Assembly: GCA_900553135.1 (NCBI GenBank)
Contig: USCO01000103.1
Location: 1-7,789 of the forward strand
DNA: 7,789 nucleotides
Source: an uncultured Eubacteriales bacterium
GTDB lineage: Bacteria; Bacillota; Clostridia; Oscillospirales; Oscillospiraceae
Reading direction: 5' to 3'
The notes under the pieces are model-generated. The model did not search any database and was not told where the DNA came from. It worked only from the letters and a program-made list of their open reading frames with translations. The position numbers and the translations under genes are program-made. Numbering within the stretch: position 1 is the stretch's first letter; each line of letters starts with the position of its first letter. Shown here one piece after another: positions 1 through 6,497 of the stretch.

Positions 1-4
1 ATGG

Positions 5-79
5 TGGTGACCCGGACGGGACTCGAACCCGTGTTACCGCCGTGAAAGGGCGGTGTCTTAACCGCTTGACCACCGGGCC
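5..79 (-). tRNA. tRNA-Glu (anticodon UUC)
   Basis: This gene reads on the minus strand from 79 to 5 and includes an encoded CCA (5-7). The acceptor arms GGCCCGG (73-79) and CCGGGTC (9-15) form seven pairs, one of them G-U. The anticodon stem CCGCC/GGCGG encloses the loop CTTTCAC, which places anticodon TTC at 44-46. The T-arm contains the usual GGTTCGAGTCC. The body closely matches bacterial tRNA-Glu. It is the second tRNA of the operon, 38 nt after tRNA-Met. No terminator is visible before the left edge of the window, so further tRNAs may follow. Confidence 0.97.
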
Positions 80-92
80 GTTTTATATGGAA

Positions 93-106
93 CGGACCGA
101 AGTCCG
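93..106 (-). other. UUCG-tetraloop hairpin in tRNA spacer
   Basis: In the RNA between the two tRNAs, CGGAC and GUCCG pair around a UUCG loop, giving a C(UUCG)G hairpin, the most stable tetraloop class. No U-run follows it, so it is unlikely to be a terminator. I infer that it marks or guides processing of the tRNA precursor, or shields the 3' end of tRNA-Met from exonucleases. Its role is untested. Confidence 0.6.
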
Positions 107-117
107 ATCTTTTAAAT

Positions 118-194
118 TGGTAGCGGCACCTGGATTCGAACCGGGGACAACTCGGGTATGAACCGAGTGCTCTAGCCAACTGAGCTATGCCGCC
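118..194 (-). tRNA. tRNA-Met (anticodon CAU, elongator-like)
   Basis: This gene reads from 194 to 118, with encoded CCA at 118-120. The acceptor arms are GGCGGCA (188-194) and TGCCGCT (122-128), and the terminal pair is G-U. The anticodon stem CTCGG/CCGAG holds the loop TTCATAC, with anticodon CAT at 158-160. A CAU anticodon can belong to initiator Met, elongator Met or lysidine-modified Ile. The paired first base argues against an initiator. The D-arm pattern (TAGCTCAGTTGGCTAGAGC) and overall sequence resemble elongator tRNA-Met. It is the first gene after the promoter at 228-256. Confidence 0.93.
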
Positions 195-203
195 TTGTTT
201 GTT

Positions 204-220
204 GTCCTCTCGAACAGGAC
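204..220 (-). other. 5' leader hairpin of tRNA operon
   Basis: On the minus strand GTCCT and AGGAC pair around a 7-nt loop, just after the predicted start of transcription near 221 and about 9 nt before tRNA-Met. It is short (5 bp). It may simply be part of the leader removed by RNase P. No function can be assigned from sequence. Confidence 0.4.
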
Positions 221-227
221 AGGACGT

Positions 228-256
228 AGTATACCCTATCCCCCGGCGTTTGTCAA
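228..256 (-). promoter_or_regulatory. Housekeeping sigma promoter of tRNA operon
   Basis: On the minus strand, -35 TTGACA (251-256, perfect consensus) and -10 TATACT (228-233, one mismatch) are separated by exactly 17 nt. The expected start is near 221, about 27 nt before tRNA-Met. A near-perfect core promoter fits the high output needed for stable RNA genes. Confidence 0.93.
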
Positions 257-259
257 CGG

Positions 260-290
260 TTTTTTAAAAAATTTTTCATTTTATTTTTTC
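260..290 (-). promoter_or_regulatory. AT-rich UP-like element upstream of tRNA promoter
   Basis: Directly upstream of the -35 box lie phased runs of A and T: on the minus strand AAAAATTTTTT followed by AAAAAA (260-276), with more A/T-rich sequence to 290. UP elements of this kind bind the RNA polymerase alpha C-terminal domains and are common at rRNA and tRNA promoters. The assignment rests on composition and position only. In a GC-rich genome this tract stands out. Confidence 0.65.
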
Positions 291-300
291 CTTCGTGTTT

Positions 301-335
301 CCTCTCCCGCCCCCGGTGCCAAGGGGCGGGAGAGG
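301..335 (-). terminator. GC-rich hairpin after TIM-barrel gene (probable terminator)
   Basis: A perfect 13-bp stem, CCTCTCCCGCCCC (301-313) with GGGGCGGGAGAGG (323-335), encloses a 9-nt loop 8 nt past the stop codon of the preceding gene. On the minus strand no U-run follows directly. An A-rich stretch comes first, and a T-run appears only about 25 nt later inside the tRNA UP element. It may therefore act as an inefficient terminator, a 3'-end stabiliser, or insulation before the tRNA promoter. Confidence 0.5.
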
Positions 336-343
336 CGCCTGTT

Positions 344-1021
344 TCAGTCGTGGTTCTTGCTGAAATTGCGGCGGTGATTGATCATGATGTCGGCAAAGAG
401 CTGGCCGGTGGTAGGCGGCGTGTATGTAATGGCGTTGGCCCCCGCCTGGATGGTGCGCAGGATATCCTCGTCCCGGGGTCCGCCGGTGGCGATGATGGGC
501 ACATCGGGGAACTGGGATCTGATCTTGGCCACAATGTCGGGGGTCTTGGACGCGCCGGAGACGTTGAGGATGTCGGCCCCCGCCTCCAGCCGGGCGGCGA
601 TGTCCATGTCGCCCGAGACGATGGTGGTGATCACCGGGATATCCACCACCGCCTTCATCTTCCGGATGGTGTCGTCGGTGATGGGGGCGTTGACCACCAC
701 GCCGGAGGCGCCCTGGTGCTCGGAGTACTCGGCCAGGCGCACCGAGCGGTCGCCGTTGGTCATGCCGCCGCCCACGCCCACAAACACGGGCACCTCAGAC
801 ACGCTGATAATGGCCTGGGTGATGGAGGGCTGGGGGGTAAAAGGATAGACGGCGATGATGGCGTCGGCGTTGACGTTTTTGATGATGGCCACGTCGGTGG
901 AAAAGACCAGGGACTTGATCCGGCGGCCGAAGATGCGGATGCCGCTGCACTCAGAAATACACTTGGGGACGGTGAGCAGGTGGCTGCGCAGGGTCCCGCT
1001 GTATTCAGGAATATTTTTCAT
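344..1021 (-). CDS. Conserved TIM-barrel protein of unknown function
   Basis: The product is a 225-residue soluble protein with no signal peptide or membrane segment. Its repeated beta-alpha pattern matches a (beta/alpha)8 barrel of the ribulose-phosphate-binding type: GVGGG at about 82-86, VVNAPITDD at 109-117, PVITTIVS at 129-136, GADILNVSGAS at 148-158, and IIATGGP at 176-182 followed by GANAITY at 194-200. The ATGGP and GANAI strand ends are where related barrels bind a phosphate group. I recall similar Clostridia proteins annotated only as 'hydrolase' or 'beta/alpha barrel domain protein', so the substrate is unknown. The ATG at 1021 follows an AAAGGAG site (1030-1036) at about 8 nt. The gene is monocistronic, with its own promoter near 1111-1139 and a hairpin after its stop. 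Length and motifs suggest it is intact. Confidence 0.9.
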   Translation of the reverse strand: MKNIPEYSGTLRSHLLTVPKCISECSGIRIFGRRIKSLVFSTDVAIIKNVNADAIIAVYPFTPQPSITQAIISVSEVPVFVGVGGGMTNGDRSVRLAEYSEHQGASGVVVNAPITDDTIRKMKAVVDIPVITTIVSGDMDIAARLEAGADILNVSGASKTPDIVAKIRSQFPDVPIIATGGPRDEDILRTIQAGANAITYTPPTTGQLFADIMINHRRNFSKNHD

Positions 1022-1039
1022 TTTGAACGCTCCTTTGCT

Positions 1040-1090
1040 TGCCGCGGCCGTGCCGCCGCAGCCTGGTTTCCGGCTCCGGGAAGCGCCCGG
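1040..1090 (-). other. GC-rich structured leader of TIM-barrel gene
   Basis: The 5' leader of about 83 nt contains two hairpins. One is CCGGG/CCCGG with a 5-nt loop (1076-1090). The other runs from 1040 to 1060: TGC and GCGGC arms pair across a 3-nt loop with one C-C mismatch, ending 3 nt before the ribosome binding site. No known riboswitch class is recognised. The structure could influence ribosome access, but hairpins arise easily in such GC-rich sequence. Confidence 0.35.
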
Positions 1091-1110
1091 GCCCTTGCTT
1101 CATTGGTACT

Positions 1111-1139
1111 ATTATACCACGGGGCCCTATCTATTTGTA
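1111..1139 (-). promoter_or_regulatory. Extended -10 promoter of TIM-barrel gene
   Basis: On the minus strand TGGTATAAT (1111-1119) is a perfect -10 box preceded by the TG of an extended -10. At 17-nt spacing the -35 position holds only TACAAA (1134-1139), a weak match, as expected for extended -10 promoters. The start of transcription should be near 1104. A 14-nt imperfect palindrome, TAGAACTAGTTGTA on the plus strand (1138-1151), overlaps the upstream edge of the -35 position. It could be an operator. Confidence 0.8.
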
Positions 1140-1175
1140 GAACTAGTTGTAAATTTTTTCACAACCCGCCCGAAA

Positions 1176-1205
1176 TTTCCCAAAGACAGCTGTCTTTCTG
1201 GGAAA
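1176..1205. repeat. Long inverted repeat beside purL terminator
   Basis: A perfect 16-nt palindrome, AAAGACAGCTGTCTTT (1182-1197), sits inside a longer inverted repeat. TTTCCCA (1176-1182) pairs with TGGGAAA (1199-1205), with AAGACAG/CTGTCTT within and a 2-nt bulge. The right arm overlaps the U-run of the purL terminator. It may be a backup hairpin for 3'-end formation or a protein binding site. It lies about 60 bp upstream of the TIM-barrel -10 box. Confidence 0.55.
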
Positions 1206-1242
1206 AACAACACAGGAGGGAGAGCCTGGGGCTCTCCCTCCT
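1203..1242 (-). terminator. Intrinsic terminator of the pgeF-lipoprotein-purL operon
   Basis: On the minus strand a perfect 13-bp stem, AGGAGGGAGAGCC (1214-1226) with GGCTCTCCCTCCT (1230-1242), has a 3-nt loop. It is followed by GUGUUGUUUUU, a usable U-rich tract. It lies 25 nt past the purL stop codon. Confidence 0.9.
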
Positions 1243-1267
1243 GCTGCGCGCCAAAACAGGCGTCTTG

Positions 1268-4200
1268 TTATTTAAAATACTCCGCGCCGGACTCGAACAG
1301 GGGCTGATGGCGCTCGCCGGGCACGTTGACGCCCACGAAGGGGCCGCGGCGCTCCAGGTGGCCCATCTTGCCGAAGACACGGCCGTCGGGGGAGAAGATA
1401 CCCTCAATGGCCATCATGGAGCCGTTGGGGTTGGCGTCGATATCCATAGAGGGGTTGCCCTCCAGGTCCACGTACTGGGTGGCTACCTGGCCGTTGGCCA
1501 CCAGCTGGTCCAGCACCTCCTTGGGGGCCACGAAGCGGCCCTCGCCGTGGGAGATGGGGATGGTGTGCAGGTCGCCCACATTGGACTTGAGCATCCAGGG
1601 GGAGTTGACGCTGGCCACCCGGGTGGTGACATAGCGGCTCTGGTGGCGGCCGATGAGGTTATAGGTCAGGGTGGGGCAGTTCTCGTCCATGTCCCGGATC
1701 TCGCCGAAGGGCACCAGACCCAGCTTCACCAGAGCCTGGAAGCCGTTGCAGATGCCCAGCATCAGGCCGTCCCGGTTCTTCAGCAGGTCGTGGATGGCGT
1801 CGGTGAGGGCGGGAGAGCGCAGGAAGGAGGCAATGAACTTGCCGGAGCCCTCGGGCTCGTCGCCGCCGGAGAAACCGCCGGGCAGCACCACCATCTGGGC
1901 GGAGCGGATGGCCTGCTCCAGGGCCTGAGCGGACTCGGACAGCAGGCTGGTGGACAGGTTGCGCACCACGATGATCTCAGGCTCGATGCCCGCCCGCAGG
2001 CAGGCCTTGGCGGTGTCGTACTCGCAGTTGGTGCCGGGGAAGACGGGGATGACCGCCTTGGGACGGGCCACCTTGTGCTTGCACACGGCGATGGAGCGCT
2101 TGCCCCAGGAGATGGGCTCCACGGTCTCGCTGGTGCCCGCCTTGGTGGGGTACACGCCCTCCAGCACGCCCTCGTTGAGGGAGAGCAGCTCGTCGATGGA
2201 CACGGCCTCGCCGGGCAGGGCCACGAAGGGGATCTCGTTGGTCTCGCCGATGCGGGTGGCGCAGGGCTCGTTGATGTCCTCGGAGAGCTCGGCCACAATG
2301 GCGCCTGTCATGGGCACGTACCAGTCCACGTCCTCCATGCCCGCCTGGAAGCCAATTCGGTTGCCGAAGGACATCTTCATGACGGCCTCGGCAAGGCCGT
2401 TCTCCACGGCCCAGGCGGCCTTCACCTTGCCGGCCTCACACAGGCTGTGGAAGGTCTCCCAGGCGCTCTTGGCGTCCTCAGAGCGGAACAGGTACACGGG
2501 GTGCTCGGCGGCCTTGAACTCGGGAGAGAGCACCTGAGCGGCCTTCACGGGGGCGATGGCAAAGGAGATGAGGGTGGGGGGCACGTCCTTGTCCAGGAAG
2601 GAGCCGGACATGGAGTCCTTACCGCCGATGGCGGCAGCGCCCAGCTCCAGCTGCGCGTCCAGAGCGCCCAGCAGAGCGGAGAAGGGCTTGCCCCAGCGGT
2701 GGGGCTCAGTGCGCAGCTTCTCAAAGAACTCCTGCAGGGTGAGGTAGGCCTTCTTGTAGTCAGCGCCGGCGGCCACGATCTTGGCCATGGAGGTATACAC
2801 CGCGCTGTGAGCGCCGGCGTAGGGGTCCACGGACAGCTGGTCGGGGTCGCAGCCCCAGGCCATGACGCTGGCCTGGTCGGTCTGCTGGCCGGGCTCCACG
2901 GGGAACAGGGCGGCCATAGCCTGGGCGGGGGTGCGCTGGGTCTTGCCGCCGAAGGGCATCAGCACGGAGGCCGCGCCGATGGAGCCGTCAAAGCGCTCGG
3001 TGAGGCCGCGGCGGGAGCCGCACTTCAGGCTGGCGGCCATCTCCTTCAGGGAGTGGAACCGGGCCTGGGTCAGAGGCGCGCGGTCCTTCTGGTCCACAGA
3101 GAGGCTGGCGTGCTTCACCGCGCCGTTGGTATTCAGGAACTCACGGGAGAGGTCGGCGATCTTCTGGCCCTTCCAGTGCATGACCATCCGGGGGCTCTCG
3201 GTGACCACGGCCACCTGATAGGCCTCCAGGTTCTCGCTCTGGGCGGCGGCGATGAACTTCTCGGCGTCCTCGGGGGCCACCACCACGGCCATACGCTCCT
3301 GGCTCTCGGAAATGGCAAGCTCCGTGCCGTCCAGGCCCTCGTACTTCTTGCGCACGGCGTCCAGGTCGATCTCCAGGCCGTCGGCCAGCTCGCCGATGGC
3401 CACGGACACGCCGCCGGCGCCAAAGTCGTTGCAGCGCTTGATGAGGCGGGTGACCTCGCCGTTGCGGAACAGGCGCTGGATCTTGCGCTCCTCGGGGGCG
3501 TTGCCCTTCTGGACCTCAGAGGCCATAGTGGTCAGGGACTTCATGTTGTGGCTCTTGGAGGAGCCGGTGGCGCCGCCGATGCCGTCACGGCCGGTGCGGC
3601 CGCCCAGCAGGATCACCACGTCGCCGGGGGCGGGCACCTCACGGCGGACATGGTCGGCAGGGGCCGCGCCCACCACCGCGCCGCACTCCAGGCGCTTGGC
3701 GATGTAGCCCTCGTGGTAGACCTCGGCCACGTGGCCGGTGGCCAGGCCGATCTGGTTGCCGTAGGAGGAATAGCCCGCCGCGGCAGTCTGGGCCAGCTTG
3801 CGCTGGGGCAGCTTGCCGGGAGTGGTCTGGTCAAAGGGCACACGGGGATCGCCGCCGCCGGTGAAGCGCATGGCCTGGTGGACATAGACGCGGCCGGACA
3901 GAGGATCGCGGATGCAGCCGCCGATACAGGTGGCCGCGCCGCCGAAGGGCTCGATCTCGGTGGGGTGGTTGTGGGTCTCGTTTTTGAACATGAGCAGCCA
4001 GTCCTGCTCCTTGCCGTCCACGGTGGCGGGGACGTGGATGGAGCAGGCGTTGATCTCCTCGCTCTCGTCCAGCTCGGGCAGCAGGCCGCGCTTCTTCAGG
4101 GTCTTGGTGCCGATGGTGGCCACATCCATCAGGGTGCGGGGACGCTTGGCGGCCTTCTCCTCACCGTAAACCTCCACGCGGGCGGCCAGGTAGCGCTCAT

Positions 4201-4948
4201 AGGCGGCCTTGATCTGGGGGTCCTGGATGTCGATGTCGTCCAGATGGGTGGAGAAGGTGGTGTGGCGGCAGTGGTCGGACCAGTAGGTGTCCACCACCCG
4301 GATCTCGGTGATGGTGGGGTCCCGCTTCTCCTGGTCCCGGAAATAGGCCTGGAGGAACTTCAGGTCGTCCAGATCCATGGCCAGACCCAGGGAGGACAGC
4401 AGCTCCTCCAGGGCCTTCTCATCCATGGCGGTAAAGCCGCTCACCGCAGCCACGGAGGTGGGCACGTCGTACTCCCGCTCCAGGGTCTCGGGCTTGTCCA
4501 GGGAGGCTCTGCGGCTCTCCACGGGGTTGATGAGGTACTTCTCGATCTTCTCCAGCTCCTGCTGGGTCAGCTGACCCATGAGGAGGTACACCTTAGCGGT
4601 GGCGATGAGGGGGCGGTCCACGCCGGACTGCAGCTGGATGCACTGCTCACAGGAGTCGGAGCGCTGGTCGTACTGGCCGGGCAGGGCCTCCACGGCCAGG
4701 ATGCTGTGCTCCTGCTGGGGCAGGGGGAAGGTCTCGTCGTAGATCACGTCCACCTGAGGCTCGGAAAAGACCACGCTCTTGGCGGCCTCATAGACCTTGG
4801 GGTCGATGCGGTCGGCGTCGTAGCGGTTCAGGATGCGAACCGACTCCAGCCCCTTGACCCCCAGCTGCTCCTTGAGCTGGCGGCACAGGCCCTGGGCCTC
4901 TACATCGAAGCCGGGCCGTTTCTCAGAATAACAGCGGTAAACACTCAT
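1268..4948 (-). CDS. purL: Phosphoribosylformylglycinamidine synthase, single-chain
   Basis: This enzyme makes FGAM from FGAR, ATP and glutamine, the fourth step of purine synthesis, in the cytosol. The 1226-residue product joins the synthetase and glutaminase (PurQ-like) parts in one chain, at the length expected for the clostridial-type enzyme. Visible motifs are DTYWSDHCRHTTF (about 220-232), NETHNHPTEIEPFGGAAT (323-340), the glycine-rich GGRTGRDGIGGATGSS (449-464), AIGGKDSMSG (773-782), and a C-terminal glutaminase domain from about 963. Its nucleophile is C1067 in GICNGFQ, and the His/Glu pair is H1197 and E1199 in GKMGHLER. I chose the ATG at 4948 because GGAGGA (4955-4960) lies 6 nt upstream. 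An ATG at 4954 abuts that site, and earlier in-frame ATGs run into the neighbouring gene. It is last in its operon, 31 nt after the lipoprotein gene. It appears intact, and no other pur gene is present in the window. Confidence 0.97.
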   Translation of the reverse strand: MSVYRCYSEKRPGFDVEAQGLCRQLKEQLGVKGLESVRILNRYDADRIDPKVYEAAKSVVFSEPQVDVIYDETFPLPQQEHSILAVEALPGQYDQRSDSCEQCIQLQSGVDRPLIATAKVYLLMGQLTQQELEKIEKYLINPVESRRASLDKPETLEREYDVPTSVAAVSGFTAMDEKALEELLSSLGLAMDLDDLKFLQAYFRDQEKRDPTITEIRVVDTYWSDHCRHTTFSTHLDDIDIQDPQIKAAYERYLAARVEVYGEEKAAKRPRTLMDVATIGTKTLKKRGLLPELDESEEINACSIHVPATVDGKEQDWLLMFKNETHNHPTEIEPFGGAATCIGGCIRDPLSGRVYVHQAMRFTGGGDPRVPFDQTTPGKLPQRKLAQTAAAGYSSYGNQIGLATGHVAEVYHEGYIAKRLECGAVVGAAPADHVRREVPAPGDVVILLGGRTGRDGIGGATGSSKSHNMKSLTTMASEVQKGNAPEERKIQRLFRNGEVTRLIKRCNDFGAGGVSVAIGELADGLEIDLDAVRKKYEGLDGTELAISESQERMAVVVAPEDAEKFIAAAQSENLEAYQVAVVTESPRMVMHWKGQKIADLSREFLNTNGAVKHASLSVDQKDRAPLTQARFHSLKEMAASLKCGSRRGLTERFDGSIGAASVLMPFGGKTQRTPAQAMAALFPVEPGQQTDQASVMAWGCDPDQLSVDPYAGAHSAVYTSMAKIVAAGADYKKAYLTLQEFFEKLRTEPHRWGKPFSALLGALDAQLELGAAAIGGKDSMSGSFLDKDVPPTLISFAIAPVKAAQVLSPEFKAAEHPVYLFRSEDAKSAWETFHSLCEAGKVKAAWAVENGLAEAVMKMSFGNRIGFQAGMEDVDWYVPMTGAIVAELSEDINEPCATRIGETNEIPFVALPGEAVSIDELLSLNEGVLEGVYPTKAGTSETVEPISWGKRSIAVCKHKVARPKAVIPVFPGTNCEYDTAKACLRAGIEPEIIVVRNLSTSLLSESAQALEQAIRSAQMVVLPGGFSGGDEPEGSGKFIASFLRSPALTDAIHDLLKNRDGLMLGICNGFQALVKLGLVPFGEIRDMDENCPTLTYNLIGRHQSRYVTTRVASVNSPWMLKSNVGDLHTIPISHGEGRFVAPKEVLDQLVANGQVATQYVDLEGNPSMDIDANPNGSMMAIEGIFSPDGRVFGKMGHLERRGPFVGVNVPGERHQPLFESGAEYFK

Positions 4949-4979
4949 CTTCATTCCTCCACGCATTACAGTTCTCTTT

Positions 4980-6488
4980 TTAGGTAACCGTCCATCCGGA
5001 CAGATTGGCAAACACATTATTTTGCACCGGGGAGACTCCATCCACCCTGCCGTACTGGGTGAGCACCGATCCGTTTTTAAAGCAGATGGGCGCGATGGGA
5101 GAGCACTGGACCAAATAGCGGCTCAGGCCGTCGGCGGCCACCTGGCGCATCCCGTCCTGGGCCTGGCGCAGCCGGTCCAGCAGGGCGGAGATGGCAAGGT
5201 CCTGCCACCGGCCGTAATTCAGCGAACCGGTGGGCGACACCAGGGCGCTGAGGTCAAAATCAGCGGTCAGATACACCTCGGCCAGGTACAGGTCAAAGTT
5301 TCCCGCGGCCAGGGCGGCGGTATATTCCTCCCAGGGCAGGCGCTCCACCGTCACGGAAAGCCCCGCCTGCTCCAGCTGGCTTTCGATGCTGCTGGCCGCG
5401 GCGCTTTTGGCGGTGTCCTCAATGTTGACCACCAGGGTGATGGACTTGCCCCTCAGCTCCAGATCCCGCAGGGGCTGCAGGTCCAGCTCCAGTCCCTGGG
5501 CAACCTCCTGGCTGTACAGGCCGCTGTCGGGGTGGAAGGGCAACGCGGTGGCCACGGCGTGGCGGGCGTAAACGGTGTCGGCCACGTAGTCCCGGTCGAT
5601 GGCCTGGCTGATGGCCTGGCGCACCTCTTCCCGCTGGCACAGGCCCCGGGTGGTATTGAAGCCCAGGTAGACCAGGTCGGTGGTTGCGTAGTCCCACACC
5701 TGGTAGCTGCCCGAGTAGCCCAGCTCATTGCTGCCGGTAAGGTCGGTGTCCAGCAAGGTGATCTGGCCCGATCTGAAGGCAGTGGCCAGGTCGCTGTTGG
5801 GAGACATGGAGACCAGCTCGATGCGCTGCACCGGCAGGCTGGCCGACCCCTGCCACCAGTCGCTGCGGGCGGTCAGGTACAGGCTGCTGCCCTCCTGGGT
5901 GAGCACATAGGGCCCTGTTCCCGCCGGGCGGTCCCCCGTGCCCAGGGCAATGGGGATATCCAGCAGGGCGGGCAGGCGGTTATTGGGCGTTGTGAGTGTA
6001 GCGGTCACGGTCTGACCCGATCCGGAAAAGCCGGCCACACCGGACAGCCGTCCGGCATACTGAGAACCCGCGCCCCGGGCCACTTCCAGGGCCTGGGCCA
6101 CGGTCTCCCCCGTAAGGGGAGTGCCGTCGGAAAAGGTCACCCCGTCCTTGAGCACAAAGGTCCAGGTCAGCCCGTCGGTGCTGACAGAATAACTCTGGCA
6201 CAGCACACCCTGGGGCTCAAAGGAGCCATCCAGAGAGAACAGGCTCTCATACAGCAGAGGTGCCAGGGTGCGGTTGGCCTGACTCTTGGTCAGGGCGGGA
6301 TGGAAACTGTAAGAGGGATATGCTGCCAGGGAAAAGGGCTGGGACTGCTGGGGCTCCTCTTTCTGGGAGGAAGAGGAAGTGTCCGGCTCCGGGTCCTGCT
6401 GGGAGGAAGAGGAGCTCTCCCCCGTCTTAGGCCCGCAGCCCCCCAACAACAGCAGCATACACAGCAGAAGAAGGAAAAATCGTCTCAT
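4980..6488 (-). CDS. ABC transporter substrate-binding lipoprotein (SBP_bac_5-like)
   Basis: The product is a 502-residue lipoprotein. It has two Arg residues, a hydrophobic segment (4-15) and lipobox LLGGC, with the lipidated Cys at 18. A low-complexity Ser/Gln/Glu/Pro tether (about 24-50) would hold the domain off the membrane. The rest matches the peptide/nickel-binding family 5: LAPLLYESLFSLDGSF (75-90), LTWTFVLKDGVTFSDGTPLT (107-126), TGPYVL (191-196), a hinge-region FNTTRG (277-282), and VRQAISQAIDRDYV (289-302). The length is normal for the family. Ligands in this family include oligopeptides, sugars, heme and metals, and the sequence does not show which applies. The ATG at 6488 is 9 nt after the pgeF stop, and an AAGGTGG site overlaps that stop, suggesting coupled translation. 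No permease or ATPase gene is nearby, so it must share components encoded elsewhere or act as a receptor. Confidence 0.92.
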   Translation of the reverse strand: MRRFFLLLLCMLLLLGGCGPKTGESSSSSQQDPEPDTSSSSQKEEPQQSQPFSLAAYPSYSFHPALTKSQANRTLAPLLYESLFSLDGSFEPQGVLCQSYSVSTDGLTWTFVLKDGVTFSDGTPLTGETVAQALEVARGAGSQYAGRLSGVAGFSGSGQTVTATLTTPNNRLPALLDIPIALGTGDRPAGTGPYVLTQEGSSLYLTARSDWWQGSASLPVQRIELVSMSPNSDLATAFRSGQITLLDTDLTGSNELGYSGSYQVWDYATTDLVYLGFNTTRGLCQREEVRQAISQAIDRDYVADTVYARHAVATALPFHPDSGLYSQEVAQGLELDLQPLRDLELRGKSITLVVNIEDTAKSAAASSIESQLEQAGLSVTVERLPWEEYTAALAAGNFDLYLAEVYLTADFDLSALVSPTGSLNYGRWQDLAISALLDRLRQAQDGMRQVAADGLSRYLVQCSPIAPICFKNGSVLTQYGRVDGVSPVQNNVFANLSGWTVT

Positions 6489-6497
6489 GGCGCCACC

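Noticed and set aside
350..4987. Plus-strand open frame of over 1500 codons antisense to the TIM-barrel gene and purL
   Set aside because: The translation is rich in Gly, His, Val, Leu and Gln with no recognisable domain, as expected opposite GC-rich codons. It crosses two genes plus a terminator and promoter, and lacks a plausible ribosome binding site. The minus strand carries proven family motifs.
4949..5041. Longer N-terminus for PurL starting at 5041
   Set aside because: The extra 31 residues overlap the end of the lipoprotein gene and do not resemble the family. The GGAGGA site at 4955-4960 points to the ATG at 4948.
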